A DNA stretch of 64,000 nt from Paenibacillus massiliensis subsp. panacisoli DSM 21345 (lineage in GTDB: Bacteria > Bacillota > Bacilli > Paenibacillales > Paenibacillaceae): contig NZ_AUFO01000019.1 of the NCBI RefSeq assembly GCF_000426545.1, positions 62,001 through 126,000 of the forward strand, given 5' to 3'. The position numbers and the translations under genes are program-made. Under the pieces are notes generated by a model. The model searched no databases. It was not told the origin of the DNA and was given only the letters and a program-made list of their open reading frames with translations. Of this stretch, positions 8,791 to 18,700 are shown one piece after another; position 1 is the first letter of the stretch, and each line of letters begins with the position of its first letter.

Positions 8791-9738
8791 TCATCCTGCC
8801 GCAGACTCACGATTTCGGTTCCGAAATGTATCCATCGTTCCCCATATACTTTCCATCCTGCATTGAATCAGCAGTCTCGCTGCTTCACTGCGTGCTCTCA
8901 AGGAGCTCATAGCAATATACAACAGCTTAGCTCCCGTCTTGGCCATAAGCATGGCCCAATCCTTGGGACCACTGCACTGAGCTGCGTACGACATACCTTG
9001 GCAATAGTACCTGTTCATAATCCAGTCTCTCGTCAAGCGCTCAGCAGGTACAAAATGATCCACCGCCATATCGGGATGATAGAGGACCAGCCCACCAGTC
9101 CTGCGAATGTTCTCAAATACCCACGATTCCTCTCCCGAAAGGAGGAGGTTGCCCTTGCGACCCAGATGGAGCGGGAACATTCCTGTGGCAAATACCGATG
9201 TGCGCATAGCCATATTGGCGCCGAACGGATTCAGGTTCTTCGGATACTCACGCTCCTCCGTGCCCAGATTTACGATGGTGTAAGGCAATTCAAGAGGGCC
9301 GCTAAGCCAGGAGGGCCGCTCGATCTCGAAGATCGGTGCAATCGGTCCTCCAAGAGCACTCATATCCGGGTGCCTGTGGAAGGTGTCCACAATGGTTGTG
9401 ATCCAACCCACGCAGGGAATGGCATCGTCATCCAGAAAGGCTACAAGGTCAGCCTGCGCCAGATGGATACCTGCATTGCGAGCTGCCGACAGCCCTTGTT
9501 CGGATTCATAGTGGTGGCGAAAGCTCAGCCTATGCCCGTGTGCCTCCTCGAACCGCCCGATGACACTAGCGGTATGGTCCGTCGAGCGATTGTCCACGAC
9601 GATGACCTCTGCCCGCTCCAGCTCCTTCAGGGCAAGCAATGACTCCAGCGTCTTCTGCAGCAGGTCAGCCCGATTATAGGTGCATATGATAATGGACAGC
9701 TCAGGTACGCTGTTATGAATTCCTTGATTGTTGTCCAT
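8791..9738 (-). CDS. Glycosyltransferase family 2
   Basis: 315 residues. The GT-A core is visible: LSIIICTYNRADLLQKTLES, AEVIVVDNRSTD, GLSAARNAGIHLAQADLVAF and the metal-binding LDDDAIP. Then follows the family-typical region with GANMAMRTSVF and LSGEESWVFENIRR, which normally holds the catalytic base. The ATG shares one base with the stop of the upstream initiating transferase (TGATG), showing coupled translation. The C-terminal 60 residues are basic and partly hydrophobic, suggesting peripheral membrane attachment. Expected to add one sugar to the lipid-linked repeat; donor unknown. Confidence 0.9.
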   Translation of the reverse strand: MDNNQGIHNSVPELSIIICTYNRADLLQKTLESLLALKELERAEVIVVDNRSTDHTASVIGRFEEAHGHRLSFRHHYESEQGLSAARNAGIHLAQADLVAFLDDDAIPCVGWITTIVDTFHRHPDMSALGGPIAPIFEIERPSWLSGPLELPYTIVNLGTEEREYPKNLNPFGANMAMRTSVFATGMFPLHLGRKGNLLLSGEESWVFENIRRTGGLVLYHPDMAVDHFVPAERLTRDWIMNRYYCQGMSYAAQCSGPKDWAMLMAKTGAKLLYIAMSSLRARSEAARLLIQCRMESIWGTMDTFRNRNRESAAG

Positions 9739-10436
9739 CAGTAGGCATCCCTGGAGAAGAGCATGATGACCCCTGTCTTGAAGATGATCTTCAGATCCAG
9801 CCAGGTGTTGCGCACATGGATGTACTTGAGGTCCATCTGCACCATCTCCTCGAAGCCGACACTGTTGCGCGCGCTAACCTGCCAATAGCCCGTGCACCCC
9901 GGGGTGACGATCAAGCGCTGCTTGTCATAGTCGGAGTATTCCTCCACCTCGCTTGGTAGAGGCGGACGGGGCCCCACCAGGCTCATGTCCCCCCGCAATA
10001 CGTTCCACAGCTGCGGTATTTCATCAATGCTGGTCTTGCGAAGGAATCTGCCGATCCGTGTAATCCGCGGATCATTCTTGATCTTGAACATGGCCCCACT
10101 GACCTCATTCATGGCCATCAGATCCTTTTTGAGCTCCTCGGCATTGGACACCATCGATCTGAACTTAAACATGCTGAACAGCTTCTCGTTCTTGCCTACC
10201 CTCGTCTGCTTGAAGAAGACACTTCCCTTCGGGTCCTCCAGCTTGATGAGAATACCCACCAGCACGAACAGTGGTAGCAATACGATGAGTCCTATGCCTG
10301 ACAGCAAGATATCCAGAATACGTTTGGTCACCAGATATGAGGTCTTATCCTGTACCTTCTTAGTTCCATATGGCATGTAAAACGTTTTACCCGGCACGAC
10401 AGCCTCATAGTCATCCGGCAGATTTTCCATGCTCAT
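9738..10436 (-). CDS. Undecaprenyl-phosphate sugar phosphotransferase (initiating transferase)
   Basis: 232 residues from the ATG at 10436, which has AAGGAGGGA upstream; the extra upstream frame lies inside galU. One N-terminal membrane hairpin ([20 protein letters not shown]) precedes the catalytic domain with [60 protein letters not shown] and [14 protein letters not shown]. This is the single-hairpin catalytic core shared by WcaJ, PglC and EpsL-type enzymes, which transfer sugar-1-phosphate from a UDP-sugar to undecaprenyl phosphate. It starts the repeat unit at the cytoplasmic membrane face. With galU next door, UDP-glucose or UDP-galactose is a plausible donor, by inference only. Confidence 0.93.
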   Translation of the reverse strand: MSMENLPDDYEAVVPGKTFYMPYGTKKVQDKTSYLVTKRILDILLSGIGLIVLLPLFVLVGILIKLEDPKGSVFFKQTRVGKNEKLFSMFKFRSMVSNAEELKKDLMAMNEVSGAMFKIKNDPRITRIGRFLRKTSIDEIPQLWNVLRGDMSLVGPRPPLPSEVEEYSDYDKQRLIVTPGCTGYWQVSARNSVGFEEMVQMDLKYIHVRNTWLDLKIIFKTGVIMLFSRDAY

Positions 10437-10452
10437 CGCAATGACTCCCTCC

Positions 10453-11346
10453 TTATGATCCAACCGTGGTGGAATGATCAGCTTTGGCGAGCCACTCAGC
10501 CATGGCATCCAGCACAGGATATTTGAGATCGCCGCTTTGCATCGCAAATTCCAGGGTGGTCAGAATATAGCCAAGTCGCTCTCCCACATCATAACGAGTG
10601 CCCTCAAAGTCATAAGCATAGACACGCTCGCTTTGATTAAGCTTTTGGATCGCATCCGTCAACTGAATCTCTCCGCCAGCCCCGCGCTCCTGCAAATCCA
10701 GGTATTTGAAAATCTTAGGTGTGAATACGTATCGGCCCATAATCGCAAGGTCTGACGGTGCCGTACCCTTCGGTGGCTTCTCTACAAAGTTGTTCACTCT
10801 GTACAGTCGTCCTTCCTGAAGATCCGGCTCGATAATTCCATAACGATGTGTATATTCCTCAGGCACCTTTTGCACCCCGATCACGGAGTTCTGGGTCTCT
10901 TCATATTGATCCATCAGCTGGCGAAGGCATGGAGTCTTGCCTGTGACAATGTCATCTCCCAGCAATACGCCGAACGGCTCGTCGCCAATGAAGCGTCTTG
11001 CACACCATACAGCATGTCCGAGACCCTTCGGTTCTTTCTGGCGAATATAGTGAATCTCAACCTTCGAGGAGCGCTGCACCTCTTTCAGAATGTCCAGCTT
11101 GCCGTCCTCGAGCAATCTGGACTCCAGTTCAAAGGCGTTATCGAAGTGGTCCTCGATGGCCCGCTTGCCCTTACCTGTGACAATGATGATGTCCTCAATT
11201 CCGGAGTCAATTGCTTCTTCCACGATGTACTGAATCGTGGGCTTGTTGATGATTGGAAGCATTTCCTTAGGCATTGCCTTGGTCGCTGGCAAGAACCGTG
11301 TGCCGAGTCCTGCGGCCGGGATAATCGCTTTTTTCACTTTTTTCAT
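10453..11346 (-). CDS. galU: UTP-glucose-1-phosphate uridylyltransferase
   Basis: 297 residues, the usual GalU/GtaB length. The start [20 protein letters not shown] contains the GxGTR nucleotide-binding signature, followed by [41 protein letters not shown] and FVEKP. It makes UDP-glucose from UTP and glucose-1-phosphate, the donor for glucosyl and, after epimerisation, galactosyl units. AGGAGG lies eight bases before the start. Its place between the kinase and the initiating transferase suggests dedicated supply of UDP-glucose to this polysaccharide. The organism may well have a second copy for general use. Confidence 0.96.
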   Translation of the reverse strand: MKKVKKAIIPAAGLGTRFLPATKAMPKEMLPIINKPTIQYIVEEAIDSGIEDIIIVTGKGKRAIEDHFDNAFELESRLLEDGKLDILKEVQRSSKVEIHYIRQKEPKGLGHAVWCARRFIGDEPFGVLLGDDIVTGKTPCLRQLMDQYEETQNSVIGVQKVPEEYTHRYGIIEPDLQEGRLYRVNNFVEKPPKGTAPSDLAIMGRYVFTPKIFKYLDLQERGAGGEIQLTDAIQKLNQSERVYAYDFEGTRYDVGERLGYILTTLEFAMQSGDLKYPVLDAMAEWLAKADHSTTVGS

Positions 11347-11384
11347 CGCATTGGCCTCCTAGAATGATATTGGTTATGCATGAG

Positions 11385-12023
11385 TTATTTCACTTGGTTC
11401 AATACAATGCCTACAATGGAGGCTCCTGCCTGATCCATGAGTTGCTTGGTCTTGCGAATATCACTGCGCTTCGTACGCGAATGCTGGGCGACCAGCACCA
11501 CCCCGTCTGTGATCGGCGCCAGCAGGCGAGCATCTGTATAATCCAGCGCGGATGGGGAGTCAATCAGAATAAGATCATATTCCTCGCGTAGCTCATCAAT
11601 CAGTTGCTTCATCTTCGCACTGCCCAGCATATCTGCCGCATTATAGATGCTGTTCTCAGCCAGAATCACATACAGGCTGCTGTCTACCTTACGGATAATG
11701 TCCTTGGAGCTGGTGGAGCTGCGTAGATAGCTCGATAATCCACTGGTATTCTCCATACCGAACACTTCATGGATGGCCGGGCGACGCAGGTCTGCATCGA
11801 CAATAGCAACCTTTCGTCCTTCCTGGGCGAAGGATACAGCAACATTGGCCAGCAATGTCGTCTTTCCTTCTCCATGACCAGGCGAGGCTACCAGAAGAGC
11901 TGTTCCCAGATCACTCGTGCCGATGACCTGCTGGCGGATGTATGTCCTAAGTGAACGAAAGGATTCAGATACATGCGAAGCCGGGTTCGTCTCGGTAATT
12001 AACGCATCACTCAACTGCAGCAT
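11385..12023 (-). CDS. Capsule/EPS tyrosine kinase, CpsD/CapB family
   Basis: 212 residues from the ATG at 12023 (MLQLSDALITETN), overlapping the end of the adaptor gene by 17 bases. BY-kinase motifs are present: Walker A SPGHGEGKTT at about residues 47-56, Walker A' VAIVDADLRR at about 72-81, and Walker B YDLILIDSPSA. These kinases autophosphorylate on a C-terminal tyrosine cluster and control chain length with the Wzz-like adaptor next to them. Here the protein ends GASIVGIVLNQVK with no tyrosine-rich tail, which is unusual. The next frame offers no missing tail. It may therefore phosphorylate other proteins or act mainly as an ATPase. Confidence 0.9.
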   Translation of the reverse strand: MLQLSDALITETNPASHVSESFRSLRTYIRQQVIGTSDLGTALLVASPGHGEGKTTLLANVAVSFAQEGRKVAIVDADLRRPAIHEVFGMENTSGLSSYLRSSTSSKDIIRKVDSSLYVILAENSIYNAADMLGSAKMKQLIDELREEYDLILIDSPSALDYTDARLLAPITDGVVLVAQHSRTKRSDIRKTKQLMDQAGASIVGIVLNQVK

Positions 12024-12750
12024 AAGTTCGTTCCCCCACTCGTTCTTTGGATTTGCCAGCGGCGCTGCCCAGATCCTTTTTGCGGATGACCGGAATGGCT
12101 GCAATTACAGGAATGCCAAGCTCTGCCTCAGCTTCTTTCTCAGATCTGAGCGTACCGTTGATGCTCTCCAGGAAAATTAACGTTCCGAGTGCAATCATCA
12201 AGGACACGATAAAGCTAATGGCAATATTCATGAGCGGACTGCCATTGACTGGCTCTGGATCAGCCTGAACATCCGCCAGATTCAGAATCTTCACATTATT
12301 CAGGTTCATTAGCTCAGGTACGGAGCGCGCAAAGGTCTGCGATACGGCATTTACAATACCTGCTGCCTTCTGATAGCTCTCATCTTCTACCGTAAGCCCG
12401 ATAACCTGGCTCTTGTCAGAGGATTTGATCTGCAGTTTCTCTGTCAACTGCGCCTGATTGAGACCAAATTCGGGGTGAGCAGAGACTACAGTGTTCATAA
12501 TGGAAGGTGACGTAAGAATATCCCTGTAGCTCTGCACCAGGTTAAGACTGGCATTGACTTCATTCAGGCTGTTGCTTTGCGGTGTGCCCGAGATGTTGTT
12601 AATGAGTATCTGGCTGGAAGCAGCATACACAGGCTTCACGAAATTCTGACTGACATACAGCGTTGTTAGGCATGAGATCAGAACAAATGCAGTAATCAGC
12701 CATAACCTTTTCCGAATCAATACAAGGTAATCCATAATGGTTTTCTCCAT
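12007..12750 (-). CDS. Wzz-type chain-length determinant / kinase adaptor (YveK/CapA-like)
   Basis: 247 residues. The N-terminal membrane segment (LWLITAFVLISCLTTLYVS, about residues 16-34) is followed by an extracellular domain with coiled-coil character and a second membrane segment near residues 175-196. The Wzz-typical proline region before TM2 reads ADPEPVNGSPLMN. Its short cytoplasmic tail normally activates the adjacent kinase. GGAGGAGAT lies before the ATG. It is the first gene of the exopolysaccharide operon, and all genes from here to the left edge read the same way with gaps of a few bases or overlaps. Confidence 0.9.
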   Translation of the reverse strand: MEKTIMDYLVLIRKRLWLITAFVLISCLTTLYVSQNFVKPVYAASSQILINNISGTPQSNSLNEVNASLNLVQSYRDILTSPSIMNTVVSAHPEFGLNQAQLTEKLQIKSSDKSQVIGLTVEDESYQKAAGIVNAVSQTFARSVPELMNLNNVKILNLADVQADPEPVNGSPLMNIAISFIVSLMIALGTLIFLESINGTLRSEKEAEAELGIPVIAAIPVIRKKDLGSAAGKSKERVGERTYAAVE

Positions 12751-12824
12751 TACATCTCCTCCTTTCCGCTCTGATCCGCATATTCATAAGTCTCTCTTGG
12801 AAGCACTCCTGATTTATGAAAATG

Positions 12825-12853
12825 CTCATATTAATATATTCTCATCTTATCAA
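12825..12853 (-). promoter_or_regulatory. Candidate promoter of the exopolysaccharide operon
   Basis: On the minus strand TTGATA (12848-12853) and TATGAG (12825-12830) are 17 bases apart, about 70 bases upstream of the first gene at 12750. The -35 match is five of six, the -10 four of six. It is the best sigma-A-like pair in the gap, and the gap is otherwise free of genes. Confidence 0.4.
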
Positions 12854-12972
12854 TGCCACAGTGGGCACACATGACCCCTTGCTGCACTTTATTCGTAACG
12901 ATGGTAGACATTTGATTGCCACCTGTGTCTACTCTTTGGTATACTTTCGTACCATATTTATTAGCAAAACAA

Positions 12973-13000
12973 AAAAACACGGAATAGCTTCCGTGTTTTT
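12973..13000. terminator. Bidirectional intrinsic terminator
   Basis: A perfect 12-base stem (AAAAACACGGAA / TTCCGTGTTTTT) with a TAGC loop has A-runs on one side and T-runs on the other, so it can act in both directions. It lies just beyond the end of the response-regulator gene (13070) and separates it from the exopolysaccharide operon promoter. Confidence 0.85.
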
Positions 13001-13069
13001 ACTTTAATTCTATATTTTATTTAAAAATAAACAAAGCATAGAAGACACACTCGATGAATGCTGTGTAGC

Positions 13070-13702
13070 TTAGTTCATTGGCTCATACTTGGCCAGACCA
13101 ATAGCATTCGCATACAGTGCTGCCTGTGTACGATCTGACAATCGGAGCTTGGCGAGGATCTGACTGACATGCTTCTTCACCGTGAACTCACTGATGAATA
13201 GCCGCTGGGCAATTTCACGATTGCAGGCTCCCATCCCAAGCTCAATGAGAACTTCCTTTTCCTTCGGCGTCAGATCATCTGTCAGGTTCACCGCATCCTC
13301 ACGAAGCTTCGTCTCCAGGATCGTCGGATCATAATATTTGCGACCCTTGTTCACCAGTTGAATCGCATAGATTAGCTCCTCTGGCAGAGCCTCCTTCAGC
13401 ACATAGCCATCTACAGAGGCCTCTTCTGCCTTCAGGAAATCCTCCCGACTTGCTGAGGACGTCAAAAGAATGAATTTGCTGTTGAATCCTCGATTTCTGG
13501 CGGACTTAATAATATCCAGACCGGATTCATCTGCGAGCTTCAAATCCAGTAATACCAGATCAGGGTTCGTCTCCTCCAGCACCATGAGTGCTTCATGCTG
13601 GTTCTTGGCCTCTCCCGCAAAGTGTACGTTAGGCTGCATTGATATTACAGCAGCGAGCCCTTTTCTCACCAAAGGATGATCATCTACAATGACTACTTTC
13701 AT
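13070..13702 (-). CDS. Response regulator, NarL/FixJ (LuxR-type) family
   Basis: 210 residues from the ATG at 13702, which has AGGAGG seven bases upstream; the frame extends further without a ribosome site. The receiver domain has the acidic pair D7-D8 (VDDHP), the phosphoacceptor Asp at about 53 (LVLLDLKL), the TSS switch residues and the conserved lysine in YVLKEA. The C-terminal LuxR helix-turn-helix has LTPKEKEVLIELGMGACNRE and ISEFTVKKHVSQILAKL. It probably binds DNA when phosphorylated by the kinase encoded directly upstream. Its closeness to the exopolysaccharide operon makes that operon a candidate target, by inference. Confidence 0.93.
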   Translation of the reverse strand: MKVVIVDDHPLVRKGLAAVISMQPNVHFAGEAKNQHEALMVLEETNPDLVLLDLKLADESGLDIIKSARNRGFNSKFILLTSSASREDFLKAEEASVDGYVLKEALPEELIYAIQLVNKGRKYYDPTILETKLREDAVNLTDDLTPKEKEVLIELGMGACNREIAQRLFISEFTVKKHVSQILAKLRLSDRTQAALYANAIGLAKYEPMN

Positions 13703-13798
13703 GAAACGACCTCCTGATCTTATGTATCTGTTATATGATCCGCATTCCAGTGAACACATCCCGTGCATATCCCGTTCCCTGTCGTGTCTGTACATTCA

Positions 13799-15442
13799 TC
13801 AAGAACTGAGCTGTACCGGAACCGTGAGGACAAGTTCTGTCCCGCTCCCGATCCCGCTGGTTACATTAAATTCACCTCCCATAGATTTTGCTAAATATTC
13901 CATATTCCCTAATCCGAGGCCTCCTTCGGGCTGAAGCGCCTCACCTCCTGCCGTAATTTTATCTGCTTCAAATCCAATTCCATCATCCGTGATCACGAGC
14001 TTCACTCGCTGTGGATGAATAGCCAGACTAACATTAATATGCTTCGCACATCCATGACGAATGGCATTACCTGCTGACTCGGATATGACACGATACAGCA
14101 TTTTCTGATACAGGTAAGGCAACGTGTGATGATCTCCTGTAATAGACAGCTCAATCTGCACCTCATTCAGACGGGAAAGCATATGCAGATGACTCTTCAC
14201 TGAGGCCATCCAGGTAGGAGCTCCTCCTTTGCGGGAGCTTAAGCTATGTATTGCCAGCTTCAGTTCCCGTGCTGCCTGATTGGCAGACTCCTGTAACAGA
14301 TCCAGCTGCTCGTTGACCTTGGCCCTTGGCAGCTTATGCCACGTCTGACGTAAAGAATGTGTGGAGTACACCATGCCGAACAGACTCTGGGATACATTAT
14401 CATGCATCTCATTGGCAATTCGGTTCTGCTCATTCGTGATGATCAGTTGACTCTCGATACGCTCCAACTCATAACGTTCCAGGAATACGGCGCTTAGCTC
14501 CGCGAGGAAAATCAGCTGCTGCACCAGCCAGCGTCTACGACTCAGCTCCTGCTCGGGCTCCAGCTTCACACCGATGATGGCCACGAAGCGTGTCGTCATC
14601 GGCACCGTAATCATGAGGAATTCGCCCCAGTCTGGCAATGTCTTGAAAAAGGGCTCCCGCTCCGAGCGATATTGCTCCCGATGATGATTAATCTCAGCAA
14701 AGAGCTCCTCCTCCTCTTCCACACTCCAGCCCGTCTGACTGCTCGCAGGTGCATCCTCCTCCATATGGTCCAGCCAAAAGAAGGCCTTCTGCTGCCCAGT
14801 CAGCTTCACCGTGTAGTCCGAGATTACTTGCCCCATATTCATGGCCTCATTGCGGCTCGCCGTCTCCATGATGTGATAGATGGATCTGATATGCTCCATC
14901 GTCTCATGTACCCGGGTATTGGCTTGTGTCAGCTCCCTCTTCATGGTGCCGATCATTTGCATCGCCATCATCGTAATCGACAATACCAGGATGAGATTCA
15001 TATTCTGAATCAGGACATCCGGGAAAAACCGAGTCTGCAATTGGTTAAAAAAGGTATAACAAAAAGTGAGCTGAATTCCGATATAGGATGTAAGCAAGAT
15101 CCAACTGTAAATTGTTGACAAATATATTCCCGCAGTCACCATCGGATTAATGATGTACCATTTGAAGGGGCTTCCCGCTCCCCCCGTAGGAAACAACAGG
15201 GCTATTATTCCAACGGTCTCCAGAGCAATGGTGAACATCATGATCTTGGGATGATTCTGGTACCTGCGATAAATATACGTGAATGTACTGACGATCATGA
15301 ATAGCAAAATAATTAAAAGCCATTTGTGATTCGCGTCGTGGCCCGAGTCTCCAAATACATAAGCAAGCGATGTAACCGCCAAGGAAGCATACCTGTACAC
15401 AAAAATCATCCTGGCGTCTGCAGACTTCTTAGCCTTCATCAT
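13799..15442 (-). CDS. Sensor histidine kinase, NarX/DegS type (HisKA_3)
   Basis: 547 residues. About five to six membrane segments occupy residues 12-165, followed by a coiled-coil and a GAF-like region (about 180-300). The HisKA_3 dimerisation domain has NRIANEMHDNVSQSLFG, with His347 as the phosphorylated residue, and the HATPase domain has VISESAGNAIRHG, ITDDGIGFE and GGLGLGNM. The membrane-buried sensor with little outside suggests that it senses something in or at the membrane. The response regulator gene begins 96 bases downstream and is evidently its partner. The signal is unknown. Confidence 0.93.
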   Translation of the reverse strand: MMKAKKSADARMIFVYRYASLAVTSLAYVFGDSGHDANHKWLLIILLFMIVSTFTYIYRRYQNHPKIMMFTIALETVGIIALLFPTGGAGSPFKWYIINPMVTAGIYLSTIYSWILLTSYIGIQLTFCYTFFNQLQTRFFPDVLIQNMNLILVLSITMMAMQMIGTMKRELTQANTRVHETMEHIRSIYHIMETASRNEAMNMGQVISDYTVKLTGQQKAFFWLDHMEEDAPASSQTGWSVEEEEELFAEINHHREQYRSEREPFFKTLPDWGEFLMITVPMTTRFVAIIGVKLEPEQELSRRRWLVQQLIFLAELSAVFLERYELERIESQLIITNEQNRIANEMHDNVSQSLFGMVYSTHSLRQTWHKLPRAKVNEQLDLLQESANQAARELKLAIHSLSSRKGGAPTWMASVKSHLHMLSRLNEVQIELSITGDHHTLPYLYQKMLYRVISESAGNAIRHGCAKHINVSLAIHPQRVKLVITDDGIGFEADKITAGGEALQPEGGLGLGNMEYLAKSMGGEFNVTSGIGSGTELVLTVPVQLSS

Positions 15443-15538
15443 GTCACCCTATTCTGTTGATAATCGGGAAGTCCATAATCAATGTGTTACAAAAATGATA
15501 CCGAATAAATTTCGAAATAACAAGCCACCCAAAAAATA

Positions 15539-15550
15539 GTAAACGTTTAC
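15539..15550. promoter_or_regulatory. Palindrome GTAAACGTTTAC
   Basis: A perfect 12-base palindrome with a central CG, as in operators of LacI-family regulators and catabolite-response-like elements. It lies about 100 bases upstream of the histidine kinase start. No regulator for it is identified, and no convincing promoter pair was found beside it. Confidence 0.35.
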
Positions 15551-15662
15551 ATCGAAAAAAATATGGTATTTTTTGTGCCAAAATCTTGTTTCATTCCACA
15601 AAAAACGGGGTATAGAAAGCCTTTTTTTCGACCTGTCAAGTTTTTTTCGCTCCAACAAATGG

Positions 15663-15711
15663 AAAGACCCGTAAAGTTCCTCTCTGATCGAGAGAGACTC
15701 TACGGGTCTTT
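15663..15711. terminator. Intrinsic terminator after the glutamate synthase gene
   Basis: The arms AAAGACCCGTA (15663-15673) and TACGGGTCTTT (15701-15711) pair perfectly. A smaller inner stem (CTCTC/GAGAG) lies inside. It follows the end of the gltB-type gene at 15784 on the minus strand and precedes the histidine kinase transcription unit. T-runs occur on both sides, longer on the plus side. Confidence 0.65.
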
Positions 15712-15783
15712 TTCATATACAATATTCAACTATGATTTGGTAGCCTTGATCGTGCACTTAAGTGTCTCTACCAGAGTCCCAAA

Positions 15784-18700
15784 TTAATTCCCGCCGGCAC
15801 GTGCTAATTCACGCATACTGGCTTCAAAGGCTGCAAGCAGGGCTTCATCTCCAGTCAAGCCTGTCGCTTCGACCTTCTCAATATGCTCAACCATCCGCTT
15901 GTAGTCCTTCGGAATGATCCGTACAAAATGCCCAATGGCATTCTGCCAATCATTCAAAATATGCTCAGCCACTTCACTACCTGTGTACTCCGCATGACGT
16001 TGGATCAGCCCTCTTAGGTCTGCGGCCTCAGCTATATCCTCTACACGCTCCAGGAGTACCATCTCCAGATTGCAGCGTCCCAGGAAGGTAGCTTCCGGAT
16101 CATACACATACGCAATACCGCCGGACATCCCTGCTGCAAAATTCCGTCCAGTATCCCCGAGCACGACTACACGTCCGCCTGTCATATACTCACAGCCATG
16201 ATCGCCTACACCTTCTACGACGACCTTGACCCCGGAATTACGAACAGCAAAGCGTTCTCCGGCAATACCATTAATGTAGGCCTCACCGCTAGTAGCACCG
16301 TATAGGGCCGTATTACCTATAATAATATTCTTATTCGCTTCGAATGTCGCTTCAGCTGGCTTTTTGACGATAATTTTACCACCAGAAAGTCCCTTTCCGA
16401 CATAATCGTTGGAATCACCTTCCACTTTGATCGTGATTCCCTTAGGAACAAAGGCACCCAGACTCTGTCCAGCCGAACCTGTGAAGTTCAGACGGATGGT
16501 ATCCTCCGGAAGTCCCGCTGCTCCATAGCGACGGGTAACCTCGCTTCCCAAAATCGTACCAACGGCACGGTTCACATTCGTGATTGGGAGTGTTGCTTCT
16601 ACAGGAATGCTATCTTCAAGCGCTGGTGCAGCGAGTGGAAGCAGGTGCTGCATATCCAGCGTCTCTTCCAGACCATGATTCTGGCGCTGTGTACGAACTC
16701 GCTCACTGCCTGCAGCCAGCTCAGACACATGGAGAAGCACGGACAGGTCTACGCCCTTCTTCTTCCAGTGATTGGCTGCATGATTCGCATCCAGACAATC
16801 GGTACGTCCTACCATCTCCTGAATAGTACGGAAGCCCAGCTCAGCCATGATCTCACGTACATCCTCAGCCACAAAGCGCATGAAGTTCACGACGTGCTGT
16901 GGGTCCCCCATATAGTTCTTACGCAGCTCCGGATTCTGGGTAGCCACACCTACTGGACAAGTGTCCATTTGGCATACCCGCATCATAATACAGCCAAGCG
17001 CTACCAGCGGAGCAGTAGAGAAGCCATATTCCTCAGCACCCAGCAGAGCAGCTACAGCCAGATCGCGTCCAGACAGCATCTTGCCGTCCGTCTCCAGTAC
17101 GATACGATCACGCAGATTGTTGATCATCAGGGTCTGATGAGCTTCAGCAAGTCCCAGCTCCCATGGCATACCTGCATGACGAATGGAGCCTTGTGGTGAT
17201 GCTCCTGTCCCTCCGTCGTAGCCGCTGATCAGGATAATATCCGCACGTCCTTTGGCAACACCTGCTGCAATCGTGCCGACACCCACCTCGGATACGAGCT
17301 TCACGTTAATATCTGCACGTGGATTGGCATTCTTCAGATCATAGATCAGCTCTGCCAGATCCTCGATGGAGTAGATATCATGGTGAGGCGGCGGTGAAAT
17401 CAGACCCACACCAGGCGTGGAACCGCGAACCTCGGCAACCCAAGGGTATACCTTACGACCAGGCAGTTGTCCGCCTTCGCCCGGCTTCGCTCCCTGTGCC
17501 ATCTTGATCTGAATCTCATCCGCATTCACCAGATAATTGGAGGTTACGCCAAAGCGTCCTGAAGCCACTTGCTTGATCGAGCTGCGACGCAGGTCTCCGT
17601 TCTCGTCTCTTACGAAGCGAGAAGGGTCTTCGCCACCCTCACCTGTATTACTCTTGCCTCCGATTCGGTTCATAGCAATCGCAAGATCCTCATGCGCTTC
17701 CTTACTGATCGATCCGAAGGACATGGCCCCGGTCTTGAAGCGGCGCATGATGGACTCAGCGGATTCCACTTCCTCCAGCGGAATAGGCTCGCCTACCGGC
17801 TTGAGCTTCAGCATCGAGCGAATGGTCAGCTTCTTCTCATTCTCGCCCTGCACCAGCGTGGCATACTTTCTATATAATTGGTAATCTCCAGTACGAACTG
17901 CTTGCTGCAACAGATGGATGGTCTGTGGATTGAACAGATGTTCCTCTCCATCATTGCGCCATTGGTATTCACCACCGGAATCCAATACCTTGTCATTGCC
18001 ATCCTTCTCATTGAAGGCACGATAATGATGTGACAGGGCTTCTGCCGCTACTTCCTCCAGACCGATTCCGCCGATGCGAGAAGGTGTCCAGGTAAAGTAT
18101 TGATCGACAAAGTCCTGCTTCAAGCCTACTGCTTCGAAGATTTGCGCTCCACGATAGGATTGAATTGTGGAAATCCCCATCTTGGACAAAATTTTCAGCA
18201 CGCCCTTAGTAGCGGCTTTGATGTAGTTCTTAACGGCCTTCTCATGGGAAATGCCACGCAGCATGCCTTGCTGAATCATGTCGTCGAGCGTCTCGAATGC
18301 CAGATACGGATTCACTGCACTTACGCCATAGCCAAGCAGCAGCGCGTAATGATGAATATCACGCGGCTCTCCTGACTCCAGCAAGATACTCACCTTCGTA
18401 CGCGTACCGCGTTTGATCAGGTGATGATGCAATCCCGCTACTGCGAGCAGTGCAGGAATGGCTGCATTGTCATGATCGACACCACGGTCCGACAGAATCA
18501 GGATATTATGCCCCTTCTCAATGACACGATCCGCTGCTTCGAACATTCCCTCCATTGCACTGCGCAGTCCTTCGGCGCCATCAGCCGCATTGAAGAACAT
18601 AGGAATCGTCATGGACTTGAAGCCTGGACGGTGAACATGACGGATTTTGGCAAAATCTTCATTCGACAGCACCGGTGTCTCCAGACGAATCTGACGACAG

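Noticed and set aside
15563..15787. 74-codon plus-strand frame next to the glutamate synthase terminator
   Set aside because: It reads through the terminator hairpin and has no ribosome site.
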